Below, piece after piece: positions 35,758-46,221 of a stretch of 64,000 nt of DNA. The notes beneath the pieces were generated by a model that worked only from the letters and a program-made list of their open reading frames with translations, did no database searches and had not been told where the DNA came from. The stretch spans positions 186,001 through 250,000 of the forward strand of contig NZ_SRXY01000007.1 of assembly GCF_004804335.1 (NCBI RefSeq), in the 5' to 3' direction. Numbering within the stretch: position 1 is the stretch's first letter; each line of letters starts with the position of its first letter. The translations under genes and the position numbers were made by a program. Origin of the DNA: Pacificoceanicola onchidii. GTDB lineage: Bacteria; Pseudomonadota; Alphaproteobacteria; Rhodobacterales; Rhodobacteraceae.

Positions 35758-36693
35758 TCAGTACCCGGCGAGCCGATCAACCAGCCCGATCAGCGGCATC
35801 CCCGCTTCGCCGCGTCGGATGTTTTCTGCGATCACCCGCGCGGCAGAGCCGGGGCGGGTTTCGGACGCCACATGCGGGGTGACGGTCACACGCGGATGGG
35901 CCCAATAGGGATCACCGGACGGCAGCGGCTCCACCCGGAAAACGTCCAGTGTCGCGTGGCTCACCTGACCGCTGTCCAGCGCTGCGAGCAGCGCCGCATC
36001 GTCGATCAAAGGCCCGCGCCCCGGGTTGATCACCACCGCCCCGCGATGTAGCAGGGCCAGCGACTGGGCGTTGAGAATGTTCTCTGTCGCCCGCGTCTCC
36101 GGCAGCAGCAGCACCACGATCTGTGCCCCGCGCAGCGCCTGCGCCAGACCGGTGTCGCCATGCAGGCACTGGATGTTGGCGATCTGCTTGGGGCTGCGGC
36201 TCCAGCCTGTCACCGGAAAGCCAATGCCGCGCAGCGCCCGCGCGCAGGCCTTGCCCAATGCGCCCAGCCCGAGGATCGTCACCGGGCGATCCGCCGCGAT
36301 GGGCGGCGCTTCGTGTTCCCAGACGCCGTCCGGGTTCACGATATGCTTGTCCATGCCAAGGTGATGGCGCAGCACATGTCCCGTCACCCATTCCACCATG
36401 CCCTGGGTCAGCCCTTCCTCATCGATCATCCGGCACAGGGGCACCGTCAGGGTCGCATTGCCGATCACCTGCTCGACCCCGGCCCAGAGGTTCAGCACCG
36501 CCTTCAAACGGGTGAAAGGCGTGAAATCCTGCACCTCCGAGGAAGGCGCGTAGACGATGTAATCCACGGCTTCGGGCGCCATCTCGGTGCCGATTTCAGT
36601 GTCCAGACCGGCGGCCGCCAGCGCTTCGGTCAAGGGCGCTTCATACGCCGCCCAGTCTTCCTTCGGGGCGGCGAAAAGGATGTTTACAGTCAT
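35758..36693 (-). CDS. ghrA: glyoxylate/hydroxypyruvate reductase A-like 2-hydroxyacid dehydrogenase
   Basis: This 311-residue protein has the D-isomer 2-hydroxyacid dehydrogenase NAD(P) motif L-G-L-G-A-L-G-K-A-C-A, followed by catalytic R-G-x-V-I-N-P-G-R-G-P-L, D-V-F-R-V-E-P-L-P and H-V-A-S-E-T. The A-type family is marked by W-A-G-V-E and Y-A-P-S-S. It reduces glyoxylate or hydroxypyruvate. It lies 16 bases after the rodA stop on the same strand and may be at the end of the rod-shape operon. Confidence 0.88.
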   Translation of the reverse strand: MTVNILFAAPKEDWAAYEAPLTEALAAAGLDTEIGTEMAPEAVDYIVYAPSSEVQDFTPFTRLKAVLNLWAGVEQVIGNATLTVPLCRMIDEEGLTQGMVEWVTGHVLRHHLGMDKHIVNPDGVWEHEAPPIAADRPVTILGLGALGKACARALRGIGFPVTGWSRSPKQIANIQCLHGDTGLAQALRGAQIVVLLLPETRATENILNAQSLALLHRGAVVINPGRGPLIDDAALLAALDSGQVSHATLDVFRVEPLPSGDPYWAHPRVTVTPHVASETRPGSAARVIAENIRRGEAGMPLIGLVDRLAGY

Positions 36694-36709
36694 CGAGAGC
36701 CTTTACGTC

Positions 36710-37849
36710 TTATCTTGGCCTGTGGATATGCGCGCTCTGCACCAGGCCGAATGCGATCATCAGCACCAACATGGCAGAGCCGCCGTAACTCACAAGGGGT
36801 AAAGGAACCCCTACGACAGGCGCAAGACCCATCACCATGGACATGTTCACCGCAAAGAACAGGAAGAAGGTCAGCGCGATCCCGAGCGTCAGCAGCGACG
36901 AGAAGCGGTCCCGGTTCTGGACGGCGGCGACGATGCAGAAGATGAGAACCAGCACATAAAGCGCCAGCAGGGAGAACCCGCCGACAAAACCGAACTCTTC
37001 GGCCAGCGTGTTGAAGATGAAGTCCGTGTGTTTTTCCGGCAGGAAGTTCAGACGGCTCTGCGTGCCCTGCATGAAGCCGCGCCCGGTCCAGCCGCCGGAG
37101 CCCATGGCGATCTTGGCCTGCGTGATGTGATAGCCCGCGCCCAAAGGATCGGAGGAGGGATCAAGGAAGGTGTCGATGCGGCGGAACTGGTAGTCTTTGA
37201 GCAGTTGCCATTCGGTGCCACGGCTCTGGAACACGGCCCAGATCCCGCCCACGCCAGCCGCGATCACGGTGGCGAAATAGGCCCAGTGCACACCAGCCAG
37301 AAACATCATCAAGCCGCCCCCCGTCAGCAGCAGGATGGCGGTGCCAAGATCCGGTTGCATCAGCGTCATGGCGGTGGGGACGAGGATGATGATGACCGGC
37401 AGGATCACCCAGAGCGGGCGCGATGTCTTGTTCAGAGGCAGCCAGTCGTAATAGGCGGCGAGGAACATCACGAGGGTGATCTTCATCAGCTCCGAGGGCT
37501 GGAGCCGCATAAAACCAAGGTCAATCCAGCGCTGGGCGCCCATGCCCACCGCGCCGAAAAATTCGACCATCAGCAAGAGGAACAAGGCCCCGAGATAGGC
37601 CACAAGCGCAAGGTTGCGCCACAGCCAGATCGGCACCATGGCCACCACGAACATTGCCGCGAGGCCCAGCCCGAAGCGTTTCATTTGCGGTTCGGCCCAG
37701 GGGCTGAAGCTGCCGCCTGCCACGGAATAGAGCATCAGGAAGCCGACGCTGGCCACTGCGGTCAGCAACACCACCAAAGGCCAGTTCAGATGCAGGATCT
37801 TGCGCCAGCCGGTGGGGACGGTTTTGACGGAATACTCAAGATAGGTCAT
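36710..37849 (-). CDS. rodA: rod-shape determining peptidoglycan glycosyltransferase RodA
   Basis: This 379-residue SEDS protein has about ten membrane segments. Family motifs are visible: Q-P-D-L-G-T-A, then F-L-P-E-K-H-T-D-F-I-F and, at the end, P-L-V-S-Y-G-G-S. It polymerises lipid II for lateral wall growth together with PBP2. It overlaps mrdA by four bases (ATGA), which means coupled translation. In the operon it follows mreB, mreC, mreD and mrdA. Confidence 0.96.
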   Translation of the reverse strand: MTYLEYSVKTVPTGWRKILHLNWPLVVLLTAVASVGFLMLYSVAGGSFSPWAEPQMKRFGLGLAAMFVVAMVPIWLWRNLALVAYLGALFLLLMVEFFGAVGMGAQRWIDLGFMRLQPSELMKITLVMFLAAYYDWLPLNKTSRPLWVILPVIIILVPTAMTLMQPDLGTAILLLTGGGLMMFLAGVHWAYFATVIAAGVGGIWAVFQSRGTEWQLLKDYQFRRIDTFLDPSSDPLGAGYHITQAKIAMGSGGWTGRGFMQGTQSRLNFLPEKHTDFIFNTLAEEFGFVGGFSLLALYVLVLIFCIVAAVQNRDRFSSLLTLGIALTFFLFFAVNMSMVMGLAPVVGVPLPLVSYGGSAMLVLMIAFGLVQSAHIHRPR

Positions 37850-39762
37850 GCGCGCCCTGACCGTCCGGCCGCCCGTTCTTCGCGTTCCCGCGCGAGGCGT
37901 TCCTGCTGTTCCTTGATCCTCGGGCGCATGCTCTTGGGGTAGGCCTCCAGCGGCGGATCGCCCTTGTAGAGCGCCTGCAAGGTCACATCGCGGGCAATCG
38001 GGGCCGCCGCCGTGGAGCCGCCGCCGCCGTGTTCCACCACCACGGACACGGCGATCTGCGGCGTGTCATGCGGCGCGAAGTTGACAAAAAGCGCGTGGTC
38101 CCGCTCTTCCCACGGCGCGTCATTTTTGACGATGCGGTTGAGGACCTGCGCGGTGCCGGTCTTGCCGGACATGCGCACGCCTTCGCCGATGATGCGCGAT
38201 TTGTACGCGGTGCCCTGACGGTTGTTGGTGACCGCATACATGCCGCGCCGGATCTGGCGCAGATGGTCCTCGTTCAGCCCCAGCGAGGTGCCCGCGCGGG
38301 ACGGCGTCTCGATGCCGTTGATGCTTTTGACCAGACGCGGCGAGATATCCCGGCCGGTGGCGATGCGTGCGGTCATCACCGCCAGTTGCAGCGGCGAGGT
38401 CAGAACGAAACCCTGCCCGATGGAGGCGTTCACGCTGTCGCCGATTACCCAATCGCTGCCGCGTTCGCGCAGTTTCCAGGATTTGTCCGGCATCAGCCCG
38501 GCGGTGACGGCGGACATCTCGAGCCGATGCGATTCCCCAAGGCCGAGGCGGCGGCCCATGGCGGCGATGTTCTCGATCCCGACTTTCAGCGCCAGATCGT
38601 AGAAATACACGTCGCAGCTTTCGCGCAGCGCCCCTTCGAGGTTCATATGACCATGGCCAACCCGCTTCCAGCAGTGGAAGCGGCGGCTGCCCACCTCCAT
38701 GTGGCCGGGGCACCAGACGGTCTCGTCGGGGCCGACCAGCCCCGCCTCCATGGCGGCAAGCGCCGTGACCATCTTGAAGGTCGATCCGGGCGGGTAGGCG
38801 TCCTGCACGGTTTTGGAGGCCAGCGGGCGGTGATCGTTGTCGCGCAAGCCGCTGTAATCGGCCACGGAAATCCCGCGCACAAATTTGTTGGGATCGTAGG
38901 ACGGAGCGGAGGCGATGGCCAGCAGATCGCCTTTCTCCAGATCCATGATGACCACGCTGGCGCTTTCCTCGCCGAGCCGCACTTTGACGTAGTCCTGCAG
39001 GGCGCTGTCGACGGTCAACTGCACATCCGAGCCGGAATCGCCCTCACGCCGGTCCAGCTCGCGCATGACCCGGCCCACGGCGTTGACCTCGACGCGCTTC
39101 GCGCCGGCCTTGCCGCGCAGCGACTCCTCGAACTTCGATTCAACGCCGACCTTGCCGATCTGGAAGCGCGGTATGCGCAAGAGCGGCGGCGGATCTTCGA
39201 AACGGTTGAGATCGCGGTCCGACACAGGCCCCACATAGCCGACCACATGCGCAAAGGTTTCGTGCTGCGGATAAACCCGCGAAAAGCCCTCTTCGGTGAC
39301 AATACCGGGCAGGGCCGGGGCGTTGACCGCGACGCGGCTGATGTCTTCCCAGCTCACGCGATCGGCCACGGTCACCGGAAAGAATGGCGGCGTGCGCTTC
39401 ATCTCGGCCTGTGCGCGGTTGAGATCGTCTTCATCCAGCTCGACCAGCATGGACAGACGTCCGATGACCTCGTCCACGTCCCCCGCATCCTCGCGCACCA
39501 GCGTGATCCGGTACGTCGGCTCGTTCTCGGCAATCACCCGGCCGTTGCGGTCAAAGATGCGCCCGCGCGACGGCGGGATAAGGCGGATGTTGATGCGGTT
39601 CTCTTCGGCCAGGAGGCGGAACTCATCCGCCTGATCCACCTGCATATGCCGCATCCGAAGGCCGAGCAGCCCGGCAAACGCCAGCTGCCCCCCGCCAAGG
39701 ATCAACCCCCGGCGGGTGATGCGCAGGGCGCTTTCCGATGTCTCGCGTTGCGTCCGTTTCAT
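37846..39762 (-). CDS. mrdA: penicillin-binding protein 2 (transpeptidase)
   Basis: This 638-residue class B PBP has an N-terminal membrane anchor (residues about 19-36), a dimerisation region (R-G-R-I-F-D-R-N-G near residue 66), and active-site motifs S-T-F-K at 327-330, S-C-D at 382-384 and K-T-G-T-A in the last quarter. It cross-links the lateral wall with RodA. Its start overlaps the mreD stop (ATGA). The C-terminus is rich in E and R, as is common in this family. Confidence 0.96.
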   Translation of the reverse strand: MKRTQRETSESALRITRRGLILGGGQLAFAGLLGLRMRHMQVDQADEFRLLAEENRINIRLIPPSRGRIFDRNGRVIAENEPTYRITLVREDAGDVDEVIGRLSMLVELDEDDLNRAQAEMKRTPPFFPVTVADRVSWEDISRVAVNAPALPGIVTEEGFSRVYPQHETFAHVVGYVGPVSDRDLNRFEDPPPLLRIPRFQIGKVGVESKFEESLRGKAGAKRVEVNAVGRVMRELDRREGDSGSDVQLTVDSALQDYVKVRLGEESASVVIMDLEKGDLLAIASAPSYDPNKFVRGISVADYSGLRDNDHRPLASKTVQDAYPPGSTFKMVTALAAMEAGLVGPDETVWCPGHMEVGSRRFHCWKRVGHGHMNLEGALRESCDVYFYDLALKVGIENIAAMGRRLGLGESHRLEMSAVTAGLMPDKSWKLRERGSDWVIGDSVNASIGQGFVLTSPLQLAVMTARIATGRDISPRLVKSINGIETPSRAGTSLGLNEDHLRQIRRGMYAVTNNRQGTAYKSRIIGEGVRMSGKTGTAQVLNRIVKNDAPWEERDHALFVNFAPHDTPQIAVSVVVEHGGGGSTAAAPIARDVTLQALYKGDPPLEAYPKSMRPRIKEQQERLAREREERAAGRSGRA

Positions 39763-40298
39763 AGGCTGCGTCCCATGGGATCGACCTCACCGGGCGCGCT
39801 GCGGCGCACCCGGAAAAGCACATGGCTCAGACCCACCACCAGCGGATAGGCCAGAACCGTCATGATATATTGCGTGATATACAGGAAAAGCGCACCAGCG
39901 GGCACGATCAAGATCCCGAGAGTGAGCCGATAGGCAAGAGTCAGCACAAAGAGCAACGTCGCCACGGTCAGCCATTCCGCGACAAAGGTGGTGTCGCGCA
40001 TCCGCCGGTCGCGCCTCTTGAGCCATTCGGCACCGATCAGGATCGTCAAGGCCCAGAGCCCCGGAGGGCGACCAAAGAGCAGGTCCGCAAGCAGCATGAC
40101 CCCGGCAATGAGCAGGGCGGGCACGTAGTCCGGGCGGCGCAGCGACCAGGCAAAGGTCAGCGCCACCAGAAGATCCGGCCCGGCGAACTGGCGGGGCAGG
40201 GTCTGGAGCGGCAACAGATGCAGGAAGATCACCAGCGCGGTGAGCGCCAGATAGGCCCCGCGCATGGCCCAGATATGGCCCGGCCCGCGCTCAACCAT
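39759..40298 (-). CDS. mreD: rod-shape determining protein MreD
   Basis: This 179-residue protein has five or six membrane segments, and its position between mreC and mrdA is diagnostic. Sequence conservation in MreD is low. The segment P-D-L-L-V-A-L-T-F-A-W and the L-F-G-R-P-P-G-L pattern fit alphaproteobacterial examples. It overlaps mreC by eight bases and mrdA by four. It takes part in the elongasome. Confidence 0.9.
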   Translation of the reverse strand: MVERGPGHIWAMRGAYLALTALVIFLHLLPLQTLPRQFAGPDLLVALTFAWSLRRPDYVPALLIAGVMLLADLLFGRPPGLWALTILIGAEWLKRRDRRMRDTTFVAEWLTVATLLFVLTLAYRLTLGILIVPAGALFLYITQYIMTVLAYPLVVGLSHVLFRVRRSAPGEVDPMGRSL

Positions 40299-41208
40299 CG
40301 CCGCCCGCGCCCTCGTCTGTTGCAGGCAGCGGCTCGCCCGCGTCGGGCAGCTCTTCGGGCAGGATCAGGGCGCTGGGGCTGGAGACGCGGCGCGCGCCGT
40401 GATCGCGCAGCACCCGCAGGAATTCGAGCCGTTCATAATCCGCCGCCAGCCGCGCGCGCAGCCGCCCGCCGGGGTCTTTGGCCACCTGACCCACCAGCAG
40501 ACCGGGCGGGAAAACCTCGCCATCGCCGGAGGTCACGATCCGGTCGCCCGCGCGCACCTGATCGGGGTCTTCGAGAAAGTCGATGGGCGGCGCGGCTGTG
40601 TTGTCGCCTGCCACCAGAGCGCGCTGGCCAGAAGGTTGAATTTCCACCGGAATCCGGCTGGTTGTGTCGGTCAGCAGGATCACCCGGCTGGTCTGTTTGC
40701 CCACGCCGCTGATCCGCCCCACAAGCCCGATTCCGTCCATGGTGGCCCAGCCATCGACAATGCCATCGCGGGAACCGACGTTGATCAGGACCGATTGCCG
40801 GAAGGGTGAGCCGGAGTCGGCCAGCACCACGCCGGTGATATAGGTCAGGCGCGGATCAAGCTGCACGTTGTTCAGGTCGCGCAGGCGGGCGTTTTCCTGT
40901 TCGAGCTGAAGCGCCGCCTCTTTCCACGCTGTCATCTGACGCAGCTCGCGCCGAAGTTCCTGATTCTGTTCGTGAATGCGCTGGTAGCTCTGGAAGTCGC
41001 GCAGGATGTTCACCGCGCCTGTCACAGGGGCCATGGCCCAGTCCATGCTCGGCACCACCGCGTCGATCACCTGGGCGCGGAAGCGTTCCACGCGGGGGCT
41101 GTCGATGCGCCAGACAAGGAAGATTCCCAGAAGACAAAGCACCAGAATCGCCAGAAGCAGACGCTTCAGCGGCGTGGTGAAATCATCGCTTTGTCGGTCC
41201 TGGGCCAA
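40291..41208 (-). CDS. mreC: rod-shape determining protein MreC
   Basis: This 305-residue protein starts at TTG (GGAG lies six bases before it). One membrane segment lies near residues 13-32, then a coiled coil (Y-Q-R-I-H-E-Q-N-Q-E-L-R-R-E-L), then the beta-barrel half with D-G-I-V-D-G-W-A, G-R-I-S-G-V and V-T-S-G-D-G-E-V-F-P-P-G-L. It forms periplasmic filaments that activate PBP2. mreB is upstream, with a short gap that holds a G-C hairpin. Confidence 0.94.
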   Translation of the reverse strand: MAQDRQSDDFTTPLKRLLLAILVLCLLGIFLVWRIDSPRVERFRAQVIDAVVPSMDWAMAPVTGAVNILRDFQSYQRIHEQNQELRRELRQMTAWKEAALQLEQENARLRDLNNVQLDPRLTYITGVVLADSGSPFRQSVLINVGSRDGIVDGWATMDGIGLVGRISGVGKQTSRVILLTDTTSRIPVEIQPSGQRALVAGDNTAAPPIDFLEDPDQVRAGDRIVTSGDGEVFPPGLLVGQVAKDPGGRLRARLAADYERLEFLRVLRDHGARRVSSPSALILPEELPDAGEPLPATDEGAGGDG

Positions 41209-41282
41209 GGGCGCTCCGCTGCTGTGGTGTCAAAAGACTACAAGACGCGGCGCGCCCGGTACAGCCGGGCCGTCGCGCGGCG

Positions 41283-42434
<1,152 letters not shown>

Positions 42435-42582
42435 TCAGCGTGAAACCGCCGCAGGCGGGCCGCCTGATCCGCGCGCAGAGGAAAAACAACCTCAAATTGT
42501 CGAAACACGGTCCTGATATTGCCGAAATTCGCGGCTTCCTTGGGCGGAGTTTCTGAATGTGTCGCAAAATGGAGTGCGCGTC

Positions 42583-43551
42583 TTGTTTCGTAAGGGTTTG
42601 GGGATGGCGGCAAACTACATTGCCGGAATGATTGGCACCTTTGGGCTGGCCATCGCGGCGATCCTTTGGCTGGATTTCCATGAGCAGGCGATCGAGGCGC
42701 GGGTTTCGTCCGAGGATTACTCGATCGGGCAGTGGATGGGCACCTTTGTCTCGCGTGGGCAGTCCGTGGTGCGGCGCGGTGCCATGATGGTCAACCTCGG
42801 CGGGTCTCTGAACAGCTATTTCCCGGATACCACATCGGGTTGGCATCGCCGCGCGTGGAGTCCGTCTTATGAGCAGGCGCTGCACAAGGTGCGTAGCATG
42901 TCCGGCGATCTCACGGATGATCAGATCGGAATCCGGGACGACCCGCTGGGCTGGGCCGAGGAGAACGCCGAGCGCGCGTTGAAGGGAGCTTATGACAAAA
43001 GTCCGAAGTCGCGCGCGGCGGTCTATGTGAAAGGCGACAAAGTCCTCGTCCTGACTGCGCGCTACGCCAAGGCCAACCCCTTGTCGCAAACCGAACGCTG
43101 GCAGGCGAAGGCCATGCAGTACGAGTTTCGAGACGGCAAGTTGGCGCGGAGCTTTGGGGGCTATGCGTTTCACTACCTCAAATCTTTCGGCTGGCAGCAC
43201 GAGTTGTCCGGCAAGGGCTATCGTCTGCGCGCGTCGATGGGGGGCGAACTGGAGCTGATCGTCGTCACCAACGCGCCGCTGTCGCAGGCCAGCCAGGTGC
43301 TGGCATCCATTGACTACGCGGGGCTTGGTTCCGTTGTTGGCATCTCCGAGGAAGACGCGCAGGCCCGGCAGGGCGAGCTGAACGCACAGCTTGAACGCCA
43401 GACCCGCGAGGCGCAGCAAAAGCAGGCGCGTATTCAGGCCGATATCGAAAGACGGCTGGCGTCCAAGGCACGGCGCGCGCGGGGAAGTGGTGTTCAGGAG
43501 GTCTGCATCACGCAAGGCGGTCAGAACTACTGCGCTTGGGTGGACAATTGA
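42583..43551 (+). CDS. unassigned membrane protein, family member A
   Basis: From TTG 42583 it has 322 residues. This start is chosen because GGAG precedes it by eight bases and because it aligns with L/M-F-R-x-G at the start of member B. One N-terminal membrane segment is followed by a predicted extracytoplasmic domain with S-Y-F-P-D-T-T-S-G-W, V-Y-V-K-G-D-K-V-L-V and a charged helical stretch near residues 265-305. The end reads E-V-C-I-T-Q-G-G-Q-N-Y-C-A-W-V-D-N. I recognise no known family. It is divergent from mreB. Confidence 0.82.
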   Translation: MFRKGLGMAANYIAGMIGTFGLAIAAILWLDFHEQAIEARVSSEDYSIGQWMGTFVSRGQSVVRRGAMMVNLGGSLNSYFPDTTSGWHRRAWSPSYEQALHKVRSMSGDLTDDQIGIRDDPLGWAEENAERALKGAYDKSPKSRAAVYVKGDKVLVLTARYAKANPLSQTERWQAKAMQYEFRDGKLARSFGGYAFHYLKSFGWQHELSGKGYRLRASMGGELELIVVTNAPLSQASQVLASIDYAGLGSVVGISEEDAQARQGELNAQLERQTREAQQKQARIQADIERRLASKARRARGSGVQEVCITQGGQNYCAWVDN

Positions 43552-43700
43552 TCCACAGCCGCAGGGCAGCCGTGATTGCGGTGACTCTCTGAAATTTCAG
43601 AAAAATTGCGTCAAATCGCCGGGGCAATGCCCCGGTCTTGCCGTTTTTCGGCGTTTCTAATGTGGAAACAGACGGCGGATTCGACAAGGAGTGAGTTGCG

Positions 43701-44663
43701 GTGTTTCGTGCAGGTTTTGGAACGGTGGCGAATTTCATCATCGGCAGCCTTGGTGCGATCTTTCTGACGATCATCGGGCTGGGCGTGATGGATTATCACC
43801 GGCAGGCCGTGGTTGCGGGGGTTGCGCCTTCGGAGTTCGGCCTTGCGGGCTGGACCCAGAGCTTTGTCGAACGCGGCAAGGACGCCGCGCGCCGGGCACA
43901 GATCGAAACCCGCCGGGACGGGCCGATGAACAGCTACTTTCCGGGCGATACCGGAGGCTGGCAGCGCTTTGAGTGGAACGAAGGGTTCGACATTCTGCTG
44001 GCCGGACCGGACCGGGAAATGCCGGATTGGGAAAAGGATTTCAGGGCGGAGCTGGAAAGCAATACACACTTCAAGGCGCTCAAGGCCGTGGATCATGCCG
44101 CGGGCAGTCTGCGCAATCGCGGTAAGGGGCGGAACATTGCGGTCTACCTCAAGGGCGAAAAGGCCATCATTCTGCGTGCCCGGATGAAGGCGGGAAAGTC
44201 CGGCTTCATGGCCGCGCTGGAGGCCAATATCGCGGGCTCGGCCCTGACTGACAAAAAACGGCTGGTCAAAGCCTACAGCGGCGTGGCCTTCGAGCAGATC
44301 TCCCGCTCGCGCAACAAGAGCGGCGGCTACACCACGCGCCTCAAGGCGCTGATCGGGGATGAACTGGAGATTTCCGTAAAGACCAACACATCGCTGTCCG
44401 ACATCGACAGCGTGCTGCGCCATATCCGGTACAAGGATCTCAAGGCGCTTGTCGGTGCCGAAGCGGACAACTCCGGAACCCGGCAGCGAGATCTGACGGC
44501 GGAACTGCGACGGCAGGAGATGGAGCGCAAGCGCAAGGCGGCGGAAACCAGACGCCGGATCGACGAGCGTCTGGAACGCGAAAAACGCTTTGCGCGCGGC
44601 AGGGATATCGCCGAGGTCTGCATCACCGAAGGCGGCAAATCCTATTGCGCCTGGGTTGATTGA
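43701..44663 (+). CDS. unassigned membrane protein, family member B
   Basis: This 320-residue paralogue of member A starts at GTG after AAGGAG. It shares an N-terminal membrane segment, S-Y-F-P-G-D-T-G-G-W, V-Y-L-K-G-E-K, a charged coiled-coil-like stretch near residues 260-300, and the ending E-V-C-I-T-E-G-G-K-S-Y-C-A-W-V-D. The two cysteines in the last 20 residues could pair. Function unknown. It may act in the envelope, since the neighbouring divergent operon controls cell shape. Confidence 0.82.
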   Translation: MFRAGFGTVANFIIGSLGAIFLTIIGLGVMDYHRQAVVAGVAPSEFGLAGWTQSFVERGKDAARRAQIETRRDGPMNSYFPGDTGGWQRFEWNEGFDILLAGPDREMPDWEKDFRAELESNTHFKALKAVDHAAGSLRNRGKGRNIAVYLKGEKAIILRARMKAGKSGFMAALEANIAGSALTDKKRLVKAYSGVAFEQISRSRNKSGGYTTRLKALIGDELEISVKTNTSLSDIDSVLRHIRYKDLKALVGAEADNSGTRQRDLTAELRRQEMERKRKAAETRRRIDERLEREKRFARGRDIAEVCITEGGKSYCAWVD

Positions 44664-44713
44664 CCGGACCGCCGACCCATCGAAGAAAAGTATTTGAGAA
44701 TATCGGACAGAAA

Positions 44714-45826
44714 ATGAGCAGTCACCCCGATCCCCAGTTTCGCAAACCCGCCGTGCCCGCCTTTGTCTGGGCCGGGCTTGTGGTGGCCGTCTTCCTGATG
44801 GCCCTGCCGATCGTCGATTTCATGATGTTTTCGGTTGCGGGCAAGAAGTTCGGCCGGCCGACGTCTTTCATGGCCTACGTGGAATACCGGCTTGATATCG
44901 ACATTCCCGGTGTCGGCGCAGAGCAGGTGGCGCAGACGGCGGAGCCGGAGTTCTCCGACAAGCCACTTGGCGCGATGACTATCGAGGAAAAGCGCGCCTT
45001 TGCCAAACATCTGGATGATGTTCTGCCCGCTTCGCATGATGGCTGGACGCGGCGGTCCTATGAGAAGGCGGACTACTACCGCCTGAACCCCGATCTCGCG
45101 CGTTGCATGGACCACAAGATCCCCGCCTGTCCAAGCGGGACGTCCGGCAGCTACGTCACGGTCTATGAAAAAGGCGACAAGCTGATCGCCGTGCGCCTGC
45201 AATTCCAGCGCGACCGCGATTTCCGCAAGCCCGGCGTGTACATCCCGCCCGGCAAGATCAAGTCGCGCGGCAAACGCCGGGGCATGATCAGCCACATGTT
45301 CGGCGGGGTCGGGAATGGCTCGTATTGGGACTACAAATACTACAAACCCTTCATGCGGCGCGGGCAGTTCAACTTCGTGCAGCGTGAGCGGCAGAACGCG
45401 GACTATACCGGCGTGCTGATCAACTATCCCTACCGGATTTTCATGCGCCAGCGGCATGACGGTGTGTTTGACGCCTTCATCGTGTCCAACGCCGAAGGCT
45501 ATGAGGTCAAACGCTTTATCCAGAAATGGGACTGGGAGCAGATCTCTGCCATGATCGCCCCGGTCGCCTCTGGCCTGCGCAGCGGCTCCCAGATCGAGGC
45601 GGAGACAGGGGGCAGCGCCCATACCAGCGTTTGGCGCAAACCGGCCCCGGCCAGCAGCGCGACACATCAGGATTCGGGCAATGACAACTGCCCGAAACTC
45701 AGCTCGGACGAATACCGTGAACAGGCTGAACAGTTGCAGCGTCTTCTGCGCGAGCAGCGCCAGATGGGCGAACACGGCGGGCGCGTGGTGCGGCGCAATT
45801 GCCAATACGTGGTGGTGCGGAACTGA
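44714..45826 (+). CDS. unassigned membrane protein, family member C
   Basis: This 370-residue protein is the most diverged of the three. A short cytoplasmic tail and one membrane segment (near residues 16-36) are followed by D-V-L-P-A-S-H-D-G-W, V-Y-E-K-G-D-K-L-I-A-V-R and a tail ending C-Q-Y-V-V-V-R-N. Its middle part has an insertion rich in basic and aromatic residues. The start lacks a strong ribosome site. It is 50 bases after member B and in the same orientation, so an operon is likely. Confidence 0.75.
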   Translation: MSSHPDPQFRKPAVPAFVWAGLVVAVFLMALPIVDFMMFSVAGKKFGRPTSFMAYVEYRLDIDIPGVGAEQVAQTAEPEFSDKPLGAMTIEEKRAFAKHLDDVLPASHDGWTRRSYEKADYYRLNPDLARCMDHKIPACPSGTSGSYVTVYEKGDKLIAVRLQFQRDRDFRKPGVYIPPGKIKSRGKRRGMISHMFGGVGNGSYWDYKYYKPFMRRGQFNFVQRERQNADYTGVLINYPYRIFMRQRHDGVFDAFIVSNAEGYEVKRFIQKWDWEQISAMIAPVASGLRSGSQIEAETGGSAHTSVWRKPAPASSATHQDSGNDNCPKLSSDEYREQAEQLQRLLREQRQMGEHGGRVVRRNCQYVVVRN

Positions 45827-46132
45827 TTGCCCACAGGTCCAGGGCCTGTGAGCAATCACCAGACCGCGCCAGTTTCAGTCAAAAATTGCTCAGTTCCAGG
45901 CATTTGAGCGCAGGAGTAGCCAGCTACTGCAAGCTCAAATAACGCGGAAATGAGCAATTTTTGCGAAATCCCTGAAGGGACGCGGCAGATTTTGCCTCCA
46001 CCCTCCCGTCTCTTCGCTTCCGGGGATTTGCCCTGCTGCACTCAGAGACGGGCGCTGGCGGCAAAATCTGTCTCGCGCTGGCGCGAACTGGTGATTGCCC
46101 ACAGGCCCTAAACCGACGTCCAAGTCGGTTTT
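45824..46132. repeat. foldback element with nested hairpins (MITE-like or structured RNA)
   Basis: Terminal inverted repeats AGGGCCTGTGAGCAATCACC (45841-45860) and its counterpart ending ACAGGCCCT (46087-46108) enclose internal stems. These are AAAAATTGCTCA/TGAGCAATTTTT with inner TTTGAGC/GCTCAAA and AGTAGC/GCTACT (45881-45962), and CAGATTTTGCC/GGCAAAATCTG with inner CCCGTCTC/GAGACGGG (45986-46070). A copy of TGATTGCCCACAGG stands at each end (45824, 46092). ACCGAC/GTCGGT plus T run (46112-46132) looks like a terminator. No gene is seen in 45827-46221. Confidence 0.85.
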
Positions 46133-46221
46133 GAACCGGCAAAGGTCGGCTGGGCCGCGCAGGAATCGGCTCATCCTGTAAACGTCTTTGTCAAAGAAGC
46201 GTTTGTCGGAGTCCCGCACTG

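Noticed and set aside
38029-39849. Plus-strand frame of 606 codons across mrdA
   Set aside because: Shadow of the PBP2 gene, whose active-site motifs are all present on the minus strand.
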